Shown here piece after piece: positions 34,069-43,509 of a stretch of 64,000 nucleotides of DNA. The notes under the pieces are model-generated. The model was not told where the DNA came from and made no database searches. It worked only from the letters and a program-made list of their open reading frames with translations. The stretch spans positions 186,001 to 250,000 of the forward strand of contig CAVUHC010000002.1 of the NCBI GenBank assembly GCA_963741135.1. Direction: 5' to 3'. The position numbers were made by a program, and so were the translations under genes. The stretch comes from Gp6-AA40 sp963741135. Lineage in GTDB: Bacteria > Acidobacteriota > Vicinamibacteria > Vicinamibacterales > UBA2999. The number at the start of each line of letters is the position of its first letter. Within the stretch, counting starts at the first letter, position 1.

Positions 34069-35696
34069 GACATCCGGCGGTCTATCTGATTGGCGCAGGC
34101 CCCGGCGATCCGGGACTCATCACCGTCCACGGCCTCAACCATCTCCGTGCTGCCGACGTTGTCGTCTACGACCACCTCGTTCCCACGCGGCTCCTCAGAT
34201 ATGCGCGCCAGGGCGCCGAGCTGATCGACGTCGGCACCGCGTCACCGCAAGCCATGGCAGCAGGAAGCCATCAGCTACCTGCTCGTCGAGAAGGCACGCG
34301 ACGGGAAGCTGGTTGCGCGCCTCAAGTGGGGCGACCCGTTCGTGTTCGATCGCGGGGGCGAGGAAGCCCTGTTCCTCCACGAGCATGCCGTCCCGTTCGA
34401 AGTTGTGCCCGGCGTGGTTGCCGGTCTTGCCGTGCCAGCGTATGCCGGTGTGCCGGTCACGTATCCGGGTGGCGGCGACACGATCACGCTGGTTCGCGGG
34501 TTCGAGGACGAAAGCCGCACGGTGCCCGACATCGACTGGGCGAGCCTTGCGCGTCTCGAGGGCACCGTGGTGTGCTACGCGGGTTCGCAACAGCTGCCGC
34601 GCATCCTCGAAGCGCTGATGGGCAACGGCTGGCCCGCCGACAGCACCGCGGTCATCGTGTACAACGGCACGCTTCCGAGCCAGGAGACCGTGTCGGGGAC
34701 GATGCGCGAGCTGCTCGAGGGGGTGCGCGAGACATCCGCGACGCGAGGCGGCCATCCTGGTCGCAGGACGCGTCGCCGGACTGCGTGACCACCTTCGCTG
34801 GTACGACACGCGTCCGCTGTTCGGCAAGCGCGTGCTGGTGACGCGTCCGCGCGAACAGGCGCCGGAGCTGGTGGATCTCCTGACAGCGCTCGGCGCCGAT
34901 TCCATCGAGGCCCCGATGATCCGGATGGCGCCGCCCGGAGGATCCCGATCCGCTGCTCCGCGCGGCCGCGAAGCCGGAAGTCGTTCGATTGGATCGTCTT
35001 CACGAGCGCCAACGCGGTGGAGGCGTTCATGACGGCGCTTCTCGACGGTGAGCGAGACGTGCGGGCGCTGAAAGGTCCGCGTATCTGCGTCGTCCGGCAC
35101 CGCGACCGCGGACAAGCTCGCCGCGTACGGCATCAAGGTCGATCTGATTCCCAGCGAGTTCCGTGCCGACGCCGTCGTCGCCGCCCTGCTGGCGACCGGA
35201 TCGATGGACGGGGTGCGCGTGCTGCTGCCGCGAGCAGACATCGGCCGGGAAGTGATTGCCGATCAGCTGCGCGAAGCGGGCGCCGCGGTGACGGAGGTCG
35301 TCGCGTACCGCACGATCCTGGAAGACAGCCAGCGGGAGGGCGACCCGGATATCTACGGCATGCTGCTCGAGGGACGCATCGACGTGGTGACGTTCACGAG
35401 CCCGTCGGCGGTGCGCAACTTCGCCAAGATCTATGGCGCTGACCAGGTCGCCGACCTCCTGAAAAACACCGTCGTCGCCACCATTGGCCCCGTTACGGCC
35501 GACGCCGCGCGCCAGCTCGGCGATTCCTGTCACGATCCAGCCAACGACCTACACCATTCCAGCGCTCGTAGACGCGATCGCCGCGTCATTACGCGCCTGC
35601 GAAGAGCACAAAGACAGCTTGAACCACCTCTTCGTGTCCTTCGTGGCAAGATCGCAGACATGGCAACACAAATATCCACCGCGCGCCTTGCGCTGA
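34065..35696 (+). CDS. Bifunctional uroporphyrinogen-III methyltransferase/synthase (about six frameshifts)
   Basis: Restored, the protein is a CobA-HemD fusion of about 540 residues. The CobA half shows VYLIGAGPGDPGLITVHGL, then EAISYLLVEKARDGKLVARL, KWGDPFVFDRGGEEALF and VVPGVVAGLAVPAYAGVPVT. The HemD half begins GKRVLVTRPREQAPELVDLL and includes FDWIVFTSANAVEAF, VTFTSPSAVRNFAK and VVATIGPVTADAARQLG. It cyclises hydroxymethylbilane to uroporphyrinogen III and methylates part of it toward sirohaem or cobalamin. Frames shift near 34,258, 34,741, 34,941, 34,985, 35,096 and 35,521. The last ~35 residues (from EEHKDSLNHLF) are encoded by a repeat also found after hemL, and the end overlaps hemB by 37 bases. 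Confidence 0.82.
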
Positions 35697-36653
35697 CGCG
35701 CCGTCCGCGGCGCCTGCGGCGCACGGAGGCGATCCGCAGCCTCGTGCGCGAGACGCGGCTGACACCCGACTGCTTCATCCTGCCGCTCTTCGTCTGCGAA
35801 GGCCGCGGCGTGCGACGCGAGGTCAGCTCGATGCCCGGGCGTCTTCCAGCTGTCGGTCGATGAGGCGGTCAAGGAAGCGGCGGCGGCGAAAGCCGATGGC
35901 GTCCCCGGCGTGCTGCTGTTCGGCCTTCCCGACAGCAAGGATGCGACCGGGTCGAAGGCGTCGGATCCCGACGCACCGGTGCAAAGCGCAGTACGCGCGC
36001 TCAAGCGCGAGGTTCCCGATCTGATCGTCATCACCGACGTGTGCCTCTGCGAGTACACGTCTCACGGGCACTGCGGGATTCTCGACGGCGAGGAGATTCT
36101 GAACGACGTGACCGTTGCGCACGTCGCCGACGCCGCGCTCTCGCACGCCGTGGCCGGCGCCGACTTCGTTGCGCCGTCCGACATGATGGATGGGCGCGTG
36201 GCCGCCATCCGAACGCTGCTCGACGAGCGCGGGCTCGACCGCGTCGGCATCATGTCGTACGCGGCGAAGTACTGTTCGGCGTTCTATGGACCGTTCCGCG
36301 ACGCCGCCGATTCGGCGCCGCAGTTCGGCGATCGCCGCAGCCACCAGATGGACCCGTCCAACGTCGAGGAGGCGCTCCGCGAGGTCGAGACCGACATCGA
36401 GGAAGGCGCCGACATCATCATGATCAAGCCGGCGCTGCACTATCTCGACGTGATCTCGCGCGTGAAGATGCAGTTCCGGCAGCCGACGGCGGCGTATCAC
36501 GTGAGCGGCGAGTACGCGATGCTCAAGCTCGCGGTGGCGCGGGGCTGGATCGACGAGCGGCGCGCGATGCTCGAGACGCTCACCGCGATCAAGCGCGCCG
36601 GCGCGGACATCATCATCACCTACTATGCACGGGATGCTGCGCGGATCCTGTAA
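35660..36653 (+). CDS. hemB: Delta-aminolevulinic acid dehydratase (one frameshift)
   Basis: The restored ~330-residue enzyme condenses two aminolevulinates to porphobilinogen. It starts MATQISTARLALTRRPRRLR with the usual RLRR...RxLVRET leader; the zinc-type Cys triplet is present in DVCLCEYTSHGHCG, the two active-site Lys in YAAKYCSAFYGPFRDA and IMIKPALHYLDV. The frame shifts near 35,838 (CCCGGGCGTC), and removing one base joins SSMPG to VFQLSVDEAV. Start ATG 35,660 lies within the end of the previous gene. Confidence 0.93.
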
Positions 36654-36654
36654 T

Positions 36655-36728
36655 GCAAAATGCAAGATTCAAGATGCAAACAATGCGCGGCTGGCTGCGT
36701 TTGCATTTTGCATTTTGCCTTTTGAATT
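36655..36728. repeat. Hairpin of TGCAAAA/TTTTGCA heptamers between hemB and hemL
   Basis: The left arm (ATGCAAAATGCAAGATTCAA, GATGCAAAC) and right arm (GTTTGCATTTTGCATTTTGC) are largely complementary, separated by about 16 bases (AATGCGCGGCTGGCTGC). It occupies nearly the whole 84-base gap between two genes of the same operon, so it would appear in the mRNA as a long AU-rich stem. Confidence 0.85.
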
Positions 36729-36737
36729 ACGCGAGAC

Positions 36738-38033
36738 ATGAAAACCCCCCGGCGCAGTAAGAAGCTCTTTGCCGAAGCCAGCCGGATTCTTCCCGGCGGC
36801 GTGGATAGCCCTGTTCGAGCGTTCAAGTCCGTGGGCGGTACGCCGCTCTTCGTCACACGCGGCTCGGGCGCGACGATCGAGGACGTCGACGGCAATCGCT
36901 TCATCGACTACGTGATGTCCTGGGGACCGCTGATCCACGGCCACGCGCCCCGCGGGCTCGTGAAAGCCATTGGCGTCGCCGCGAAGCGCGGCACCAGTTT
37001 CGGCGCGCCGAGCCCTCTCGAGCACCGGCTCGGCGAACTGGTGCGAACGCTCATGCCGTCGATGGAGCGCGTGCGGTTCGTCAGCTCGGGAACCGAGGCC
37101 GCGATGAGCGCGGTGCGAGTCGCGCGCGCATTCACCGGGCGCGACCGGATCGTCAAGTTCGAAGGGTGCTACCACGGGCACGCCGACGCGTTTCTCGTCA
37201 AAGCAGGATCCGGCGCCACGACCCTGGGCATTCCGACGAGCCCCGGTGTTCCCGCGGCAGTCACCAACGACACGCTGCTCGCGCGCTACAACGACCTCGC
37301 GTCCGTCGCGGCGCTCTGTCAGGCGCAGGCTGAAAAGATCGCGGCCGTGATCGTCGAGCCGATCGCCGGCAACATGGGGCTGGTGCCGCCCGCTGACGGG
37401 TTCCTGTCCGGGCTGCGCGATCTCTGTTCGCGCCACGGCATCCTGCTGATTTTCGACGAGGTGATTTCAGGATTCCGCGCCTCGACGGGCGGCGCCCAGG
37501 CGATCTTCGGCATTCAGCCGGATCTCACGTGTCTCGGCAAGATCATCGGAGGCGGCCTCCCCGTCGGCGCGTACGGCGGCCGGGTCGACATCATGGATAT
37601 GGTCGCTCCCGCGGGCGCTGTCTACCAGGCGGGAACGCTCTCCGGCAATCCGATCGCGATGACGGCCGGTATCTGGGCGCTCGAGCATCTGTCGCCGAAG
37701 CTGTACAAGGAGCTCGCGCGTCGTGGCTCGATTCTCGCCGCGGGCCTCGCGGAGGCCGCGCGCGCCGCGAAGGTCCCGCTCCAGGTGAATGCCTTCGGCT
37801 CGCTCCTGACGCCGTTTTTCAGCGTTGCGCCGGTGCGCGACTACGCCTCCGCGCTCAACTCCAATACATCCGTCTACGCGACGTTCTTCCGCGGCATGCT
37901 CACGCGTGGCGTCTACCCGCCCCCGTCGCAGTTCGAGGCATGGTTCCTCTCCGCGGCGCACAGCGATCGGGATGTGAAGAAAACGATCGCGGCCGCGAAG
38001 GGCGCGATGAAGGATGTCGCCCGTACGATCTGA
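36738..38033 (+). CDS. hemL: Glutamate-1-semialdehyde 2,1-aminomutase
   Basis: The 431-residue PLP enzyme turns glutamate-1-semialdehyde into 5-aminolevulinate. Motifs include ILPGGVDSPVRAFKSVGG at the N-terminus, VSSGTEAAMSAVRVARAFTG, EGCYHGHADAFLVKAGSGA and the PLP Lys in LGKIIGGGLPVGAYGG. It is intact and closes the haem operon hemX-hemA-hemC-cobA/hemD-hemB-hemL, an order close to that of the Bacillus hem operon. Later haem genes (hemE onward) are not in the window. Confidence 0.96.
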   Translation: MKTPRRSKKLFAEASRILPGGVDSPVRAFKSVGGTPLFVTRGSGATIEDVDGNRFIDYVMSWGPLIHGHAPRGLVKAIGVAAKRGTSFGAPSPLEHRLGELVRTLMPSMERVRFVSSGTEAAMSAVRVARAFTGRDRIVKFEGCYHGHADAFLVKAGSGATTLGIPTSPGVPAAVTNDTLLARYNDLASVAALCQAQAEKIAAVIVEPIAGNMGLVPPADGFLSGLRDLCSRHGILLIFDEVISGFRASTGGAQAIFGIQPDLTCLGKIIGGGLPVGAYGGRVDIMDMVAPAGAVYQAGTLSGNPIAMTAGIWALEHLSPKLYKELARRGSILAAGLAEAARAAKVPLQVNAFGSLLTPFFSVAPVRDYASALNSNTSVYATFFRGMLTRGVYPPPSQFEAWFLSAAHSDRDVKKTIAAAKGAMKDVARTI

Positions 38034-38072
38034 GCCACGAAGAGCACAAAGACAGTTTGAACGCTTCGTGGT
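38034..38072. repeat. CACGAAGAGCACAAAGAC repeat after hemL
   Basis: GCCACGAAGAGCACAAAGAC, AGTTTGAACGCTTCGTGG. The first part nearly repeats the sequence encoding the tail of CobA-HemD at about 35,607. GCCACGAAG and CTTCGTGG can pair, giving a small hairpin at the end of the haem operon. Confidence 0.75.
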
Positions 38073-38085
38073 TTAATTCGCCTCT

Positions 38086-38646
38086 GTGCCCTCGACTATC
38101 CTCTCTTCGATCACTGCAGAATTCCGCCGTTACAAAGCGCTTGGCGACTCGGCCCTGGCCCAGCTCGACGACAGCGAGCTCGCAGTGCCCGGACCGAACG
38201 GCGGAAATTCAGCCGCCGTGCTCGTGTGGCACATCGGCGGCAATCTCGCTTCGCGCTTCACGGATTTCCTCACGAGCGACGGTGAGAAGCCCTGGCGGCA
38301 GCGCGACGAGGAGTTCGTGCAGCGTGCCGTGACTCGACACGAGGTGCTCGAGAAATGGAATACCGGCTGGAACGCGCTGTTCAGCGCATTGGACGGACTG
38401 ACCGACGACCATCTCCGGCATACGGTCACGATCCGCGGACAGTCATTCGAAGTGCACAACGCCCTTCCCCGGGCGCTCGCACACGTTGCGTATCACGTTG
38501 GCCAGATCGTGTACCTCGCCAAATCGGTCCGAGGCGATTCGTGGACTTGCCTGAGCATCCCGATCGGCGCCTCCGAGGCGTACAACAAGAACCCGACGCA
38601 CCAGGATCCGGGCGCGCACGCCGCCGCCATACGAAACCAAACGTGA
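38086..38646 (+). CDS. DinB-superfamily protein (DUF1572 type)
   Basis: The 186-residue four-helix protein carries the metal-binding His set of the DinB/YfiT fold: His in VLVWHIGGNLASRFTDF, and the pair in RALAHVAYHVGQIVYLAKS. Members use a bound metal to transfer or hydrolyse thiol conjugates (for example bacillithiol transferases), but the substrate here is unknown. Length matches DUF1572 (about 160-190). The start is GTG 38,086, and its stop overlaps the GTG start of the GNAT gene (GTGA), so the two are coupled. Confidence 0.78.
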   Translation: MPSTILSSITAEFRRYKALGDSALAQLDDSELAVPGPNGGNSAAVLVWHIGGNLASRFTDFLTSDGEKPWRQRDEEFVQRAVTRHEVLEKWNTGWNALFSALDGLTDDHLRHTVTIRGQSFEVHNALPRALAHVAYHVGQIVYLAKSVRGDSWTCLSIPIGASEAYNKNPTHQDPGAHAAAIRNQT

Positions 38647-39188
38647 AGAGCGCCAGCGACGTCCGGATCGCCCCGGCGACAGAAAGAGACGTTCCAGTCA
38701 TCCTGGAGCTGATCCACGCACTGGCAGCCTACGAGCGGCTCGCGTACGAAGTCGTGGCGACGCCGGACAGCCTGAGAGACTCGCTATTCAGCCCGCACGC
38801 AGCGGCGGAAGTGGTCATCGCGTACCTCGATCAGGAGCCGGTTGGTTTTGCAGTCTGGTTTCAGAACTATTCGACGTTTCTAGGCAGGGCCGGACTCTAT
38901 CTCGAGGATCTCTTCGTCAAGCCGGAACGGCGCGGTCAAGGCATCGGACGGACGCTCCTCGCGCATGTCGCCAGCGTGGCCGTCGCGAGAGGCGCCGGCC
39001 GGATGGAATGGTCTGTCTTGGATTGGAACGAGCCCGCGATCGGTTTCTACCGTGCGATCGGCGCGGTCCCGATGGACGCTTGGACGGTCTATCGACTCAC
39101 TGGCGATGCGCTCAATCGGCTCGCGCTGCGCGGCGACGAAGGCCACAAAGACGAATCGGCCACAAAGACCACAAAGATTTCTTTGTGA
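38643..39188 (+). CDS. GNAT-family N-acetyltransferase (diamine/spermidine acetyltransferase type)
   Basis: The 181-residue protein has the acetyl-CoA loop FVKPERRGQGIGRTLLAHV, preceded by GRAGLYLEDLF, and the phrase ARGAGRMEWSVLDWNEPAI followed by GFYRAIGAVPMDAWTVYRL. GLYLEDLFV with WSVLDWN is the mark of the SSAT-like branch that acetylates polyamines or thialysine in homologues. Start is GTG 38,643, overlapping the DinB gene stop. The last 15 or so residues (GHKDESATKTTKISL) come from the CACAAAG repeat that follows; the enzyme proper ends near GDALNRLALRG. Confidence 0.85.
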   Translation: MKSASDVRIAPATERDVPVILELIHALAAYERLAYEVVATPDSLRDSLFSPHAAAEVVIAYLDQEPVGFAVWFQNYSTFLGRAGLYLEDLFVKPERRGQGIGRTLLAHVASVAVARGAGRMEWSVLDWNEPAIGFYRAIGAVPMDAWTVYRLTGDALNRLALRGDEGHKDESATKTTKISL

Positions 39189-39252
39189 TTCTTTGTGGCC
39201 AAGAAAGATCTTTGTGCCCTTTGTGGCTAAACCGTCTTCGTGGTCTTAGTGG
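39138..39252. repeat. CACAAAGA inverted repeat, long hairpin
   Basis: The left arm GGCCACAAAGACGAATCGGC, CACAAAGACCACAAAGATTT pairs with the right arm CTTTGTGATTCTTTGTGGCC, CTTTGTGCCCTTTGTGGC, CGTCTTCGTGGTC. It spans the ends of two convergent genes, encodes the tail of the GNAT protein, and would act as a terminator in both directions. Confidence 0.85.
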
Positions 39253-40232
39253 CTACCGTCCGGCGGCGTTGTCTGGATCTGAACCGGCGAATCGAGCCTG
39301 ACGCGCAGCACGGATCCCTGCGGCAGTTCGACTTCCTTGCCTTCGGTCGCGGCAATCGTGCCACCGCCGCCGATCAGAATTCCCGCGAGCGCGCCCTTGA
39401 AGCCGCCCAGGATGCCGCCGAGGATCGCGCCGACACCGGCGCCGGTCGCAATGCGTCCCGTCTCCCCTTTGATCCCTTCGCCTTCAATCGCCTGCGTCAC
39501 CGTGCCGCGGACGGGATACGCGCGGCCATTGACCGTGACCTGGTCGAAGCTGACGGTCAATTTCGCCGTGCGGTTGGTGCGTGTCGCCGGCTCCACCGCC
39601 GTGACCACGCCGCGCATGACCGAGCCCGCCGGGATGACGGTCCTGCCCCCGATGTTGAGGTCGACCACCGTCGTGCCCTCGAATCGATCCTCGACCTGCG
39701 CGGTACCCGAGTTCAACACGTTCGTCAACCGCACGTCGATCTCGGTCCCCACCGGAATTTCAACCTCGCCTGCGCGCGCGGCGGTCGTGTTCGTCGACGT
39801 CGTGGAGCGTGTGGTCGACGAAGACTGTGTGCTGGTAGTCGTCCCGGTGCCGGTTGAGCGGCCGAGCGCAGTGCCCGTCGACGTTGACGCGGTGTTGTTC
39901 GTCTCACCGTGCGCCTGCGAACGCACGTCTTCGATACGGTCGCGCACGGTCGAATATTCGCTGCGCCCCAGCGTCCCGTCCTTCCGGAGCTTCACCTTCA
40001 GGTAGATGACTTCCTCGCGCAGGTCGTCGAGCTGGGATTGCAGCTGGGTCGCGCGAGTGGCGTCGCGACCGCGAAGCTGCTGAATGTCCATCGCGGCCTG
40101 GTAGACGTTGTCCTGGAGCCTCTGGATGTCAGCCTGGCTGACGGGCGAATAGTTCTGCTGCTGCCCAGCCGCCGGTGCCGCAAGGGCAGCCGTGAACAGC
40201 GTCGCAACCGCGACCTGTCGAATGCGATGCAT
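39246..40232 (-). CDS. Secreted protein with coiled coil, Ser/Thr linker and TrbI-like beta domain
   Basis: The roughly 328-residue product has a signal peptide (QVAVATLFTAALAAPAAGQQ), a coiled coil (ADIQRLQDNVYQAAMDIQQL, LQSQLDDLREEVIYLKVKL), a Ser/Thr/Gly-rich linker (about residues 110-165) and a C-terminal beta domain (VEIPVGTEIDVRLTNVLNSG, IPAGSVMRGVVTAVEPA) like the TrbI/VirB10 fold, ending with a glycine-rich segment (GAGVGAILGGILGGFKGALA) that could enter a membrane. No function is known; it is likely envelope-located. ATG 40,232 begins the signal peptide. Confidence 0.6.
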   Translation of the reverse strand: MHRIRQVAVATLFTAALAAPAAGQQQNYSPVSQADIQRLQDNVYQAAMDIQQLRGRDATRATQLQSQLDDLREEVIYLKVKLRKDGTLGRSEYSTVRDRIEDVRSQAHGETNNTASTSTGTALGRSTGTGTTTSTQSSSTTRSTTSTNTTAARAGEVEIPVGTEIDVRLTNVLNSGTAQVEDRFEGTTVVDLNIGGRTVIPAGSVMRGVVTAVEPATRTNRTAKLTVSFDQVTVNGRAYPVRGTVTQAIEGEGIKGETGRIATGAGVGAILGGILGGFKGALAGILIGGGGTIAATEGKEVELPQGSVLRVRLDSPVQIQTTPPDGSH

Positions 40233-40246
40233 CAAGTGTCTCCTCC

Positions 40247-41567
40247 TCAATTGCGCCACGGCATCAGGCGTTCTATCCAGCTGATGCGCGTGAGATCGTT
40301 ATAGATGACCGTCACCATCAGGAGCAGGATGAGCACAAATCCGGCCAGCAGCATCTTCTCTTTTACCTGCGCGCTGAAGTCCCGGCGCGCAATGCCTTCG
40401 AGCGCCATGATCAGGATGTGACCTCCATCGAGGATGGGGATCGGCATCAGGTTCAGGAGGCCCAGGTTGAGGCTGATCGACGCCATCAGCGTGAACAGCG
40501 CAATCCAACCGGCCTGCGCGGATTCGCCGGAGAGCTGCGCAATGGCGACAGGCCCCATCAGCTGACGTGGGGACGTCGTTCCGATGAACAGCCCGCCGAG
40601 CGTCTTGAAGATGAGCCCGCCGAATTCGATGTTGCGCTGAACACTGAGTTTCAGTGCCTCCATCGGACCCGGCTTGAAGGATTTGGTCGGCTCCGAGATC
40701 AGAATGCCAATCATCCCGCGATCGCCGCGCAGCTGCGGGAGTCACCTCGATGTGTAGCTCCTGGCCGTTGCGCCGGATGGTGAGATCGGTGGGCTTGCCG
40801 GCCCTGCTTGAAATCACCTCGGTGAGCTGCGACCGCTGAACCATCCGTTCGCCGTTCACCGCGATGACGACGTCGCCAGCCTTCAGCCCGGCTTTCTCGG
40901 CGACATCTCCCTTGACGAGCGATGCGACGATGGGCGTCGCGTCCGGCACGACGCCGATATCGCCAATTTCGTATTTGCCCTGCGCGTCGGGCCGAACCGT
41001 GGCAGTTTGAGTCCGTCCGTCGCGAAGAAACGTCAGGGACAGCTCGCGATTGGCGCGGGTCCCGATCTCCATGTCGAACCGATCCCAGGTGGGGACGTCG
41101 TTCCCAGCCACTGCCAGGACGCGATCGCCACGCTGCAAACCGGCTTGTTCCGCCGGCGATCCGGGCTTCACGGCGCCGACGATGGGCGGCTGATCGTGAT
41201 ACGCAGGCACCTCGGCGCCCTGCGCGAGCACGATGGCCATCACGATGACTGCGAGCAGGATGTTCATCACGGGTCCCATGATGAGCACCTGAAAACGCTG
41301 CCACTTGGTTTTCGACAGGAACTCGTCCGGCGCTCCGCTGCGCGGGTCCTCGACGCTCTCGCCGGCCATCTTCACGTAGCCGCCGAGCGGGATCGCGCTG
41401 ATCGCGTATTCAGTGTCGCCACGCTTGGTCGACAACAACTTCGGTCCGAAGCCGAGCGAAAACGTCAGGACGCGAACGCCGATCCGGCGCGCCGCGAGGA
41501 AGTGACCGAGCTCGTGCACGAAAACGAGCACGCCGAGCACGAACAGAAACGCCAGGATAGTGGTCAC
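40247..41567 (-). CDS. rseP: RIP site-2 zinc metalloprotease (one frameshift)
   Basis: The restored protein (about 440 residues) is an RseP-type intramembrane protease that cleaves anti-sigma factors and signal-peptide remnants. The zinc motif is in VLVFVHELGHFLAARRIGV, the third ligand in LMPIPILDGGHILIM, and two PDZ domains lie between (PGSPAEQAGLQRGDRVLAV and DVAEKAGLKAGDVVIAVNG). One surplus base near 40,722 separates PAAAR from MIGILISEPTKSF. Start GTG 41,567 overlaps the dxr stop by GTGA. It closes the uppS-cdsA-dxr-rseP operon. Confidence 0.92.
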
Positions 41568-42733
41568 ACGTTTAATTCTAGCGCCTGGGCCGCATCCCGG
41601 GCGCAGTCACGTGCCCACGCATCCACCCGGCGTACCAGGTCGAGGGTTGTGACTCTTTCGACATCGTGCGCGTCCATCGTCTTTTGTATGACGCGCGGGA
41701 TGGCCATAAAGCCGAGCTTCCCCTGAAGAAAAGATTCGACGGCGATTTCATTGGCCGCATTCAACACGACGGGAAGGGTCCCGCCGGTCCGAAGAGCGCG
41801 ATACGCCAGGTCGAGACACGGAAACCGATCGCGTGCAGGAGCGTGAAACTCGAGTCTGCCCCGCCCGCATCAGATCGAGACGGGGCAGGGCTCGTCTCCC
41901 ACCGTTCTGGATACGAACACGCATACTGAATGGGCAGACGCATGTCAGTTACCCCGAGCTGGGCAATCACCGAACCGTCCGTCAGTTCGACCATCGAGTG
42001 CACGATGGACTGCGGATGAATGACGACGTCGATCTGATCGGCGGACACGCCGAACAGCCAGTGCGCCTCGATGACCTCGAGCCCCTTGTTCATCAACGTC
42101 GCGGAGTCGATTGTGATTTTGCGGCCCATCTTCCAGGTCGGGTGCTGCAGGGCAGCGACCGCATCGACCTTCTCGAGCGCGTCGGTCGTGAAATCGCGGA
42201 ACGGGCCGCCCGACGCCGTGAGAATCAGCCGCCGGATCTCCTGCCGATCGCGTCCATGGAGGCACTGGTGGATGGCGTTGTGTTCGCTGTCGACCGGAAG
42301 GATCGGGACGCCTCGTCGGCGGGCGGCCTCGGTCACGAGCTCGCCCGCCATGACGAGGACTTCCTTGTTGGCGAGGGCGACGGTCTTCCCTGCGTCAATC
42401 GCCGCAAGTACGGCCTCGAGGCCCGCTGTTCCCGAGGACGCGCAAATCACGATGTCCACCGCTGCGTGGGTTGCCACCGCAACCAACCCGTCGGTGCCGC
42501 CGAGGATCTCCACCTGCGTTTCCGCCACACGCAACCCGCAAGCGATCCGCACCCTCAGCGGTCGCCATGGCGACGACCCACGGACGGTAACGCGCCACCT
42601 GCTCGGCAAGCAGCGCGGCATTGTCGCCGGCCGCCAGAGCGGCCACGCGCAGACGATCGGGATGGGCGTCGACGACCGACAGCGCGCTCTGGCCGATGGA
42701 ACCGGTCGATCCGAGAATCGCGATGTTTTTCAC
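41564..42733 (-). CDS. dxr: 1-deoxy-D-xylulose-5-phosphate reductoisomerase (three frameshifts)
   Basis: The enzyme makes 2-C-methylerythritol 4-phosphate, the first committed step of MEP isoprenoid synthesis, using NADPH. The N-terminal GSTGSIGQSALSVVDAHPDR, ASSGTAGLEAVLAAIDAGKT with VALANKEVLVMAGE, the metal-binding ILPVDSEHNAIHQCL, and the loop MGRKITIDSATLMNKGLEVI are all visible. Surplus bases near 42,533, 41,888 and 41,857 split it into four frame segments; restored it runs through LPRLDLMRAG, LEFHAPARDRFPCLDLAYRA and NAANEIAVESFLQGKLGF. Start GTG 42,733 overlaps cdsA by GTGA. Confidence 0.9.
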
Positions 42734-43509
42734 GCCACGCGGCCCTGGAGCACCATGAAGTAGAAGACTGGGATGGCGAACAAGAGCGCATCGATGCGAT
42801 CCAGGACGCCACCGTGACCGGGAATCAGCGCGGAGCTGTCTTTCATACTCGCGAGTCGCTTCAGGCGTGATTCGAACAGATCGCCGATGATCCCGAGTAA
42901 CACGATGATCGCCCCCAGAAGCACGCGGGTGACCATCGGGGTCGCCGGGAAGACGAAGCCGAGTGCGAGCACCATGAACAGCGTCCCGAACACGACCCCG
43001 CCGATCGCGCCCTCGATGGTCTTCTTCGGGCTGATGGCGGGCGCGAGTGGCCGCCGGCCGAATGCACGCCCGGTGTAGTACTGCGCGGAGTCGCTGACGA
43101 CAATCGTCGCGATCAGCACGAGCGTGCCCTTCCAGCCGGCGAGGGCGTGCAGCGCCACGAGCATCCCAAGCGGCGCGCCGATGTAAATCGGCGCAACCAG
43201 ATCGACCGCCGCCTCCTGGATGGTCCGTCCCTGTCGCAGCACGGCGAACGCAAGCCAGGCGACGACGAACATCGAGAGGAGCACGATGCTGAAAGGCGCA
43301 GGGACGGCAGCCCACCAGCACGTGTAGATCACCGCGGCAATCACGATCCAGCCTACGACGTCCCGCGGTCTGGCTGTGATCCGCAGGTACTCGTCGGCGG
43401 CCAATCCGGCGATCGCGCACACAAGGACCCGAAGGGCGACGAACGGGAGGAACAGGATGGCCGCGAGCGCGGCCGCGGCGAGCGCAACGCCGCTGATGAC
43501 GCGCGTCAT
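42730..43509 (-). CDS. cdsA: Phosphatidate cytidylyltransferase
   Basis: The 259-residue inner-membrane enzyme makes CDP-diacylglycerol from phosphatidate and CTP. It has about seven hydrophobic segments and the CDS signature SDSAQYYTGRAFGRRPLAPA followed by ISPKKTIEGAIGG, with the metal-binding Asp in IGDLFESRLKRLASMKDSS. Its length is typical. Its ATG follows the uppS stop without a gap, and its stop overlaps the dxr start, so the operon is translated as a chain. Confidence 0.94.
   Translation of the reverse strand: MTRVISGVALAAAALAAILFLPFVALRVLVCAIAGLAADEYLRITARPRDVVGWIVIAAVIYTCWWAAVPAPFSIVLLSMFVVAWLAFAVLRQGRTIQEAAVDLVAPIYIGAPLGMLVALHALAGWKGTLVLIATIVVSDSAQYYTGRAFGRRPLAPAISPKKTIEGAIGGVVFGTLFMVLALGFVFPATPMVTRVLLGAIIVLLGIIGDLFESRLKRLASMKDSSALIPGHGGVLDRIDALLFAIPVFYFMVLQGRVA

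Noticed and set aside
33018..34841. Apparent HemC-CobA fusion protein
   Set aside because: The fusion depends on a surplus G near 34,015; without it HemC stops normally and CobA-HemD starts with an overlapping GTG.
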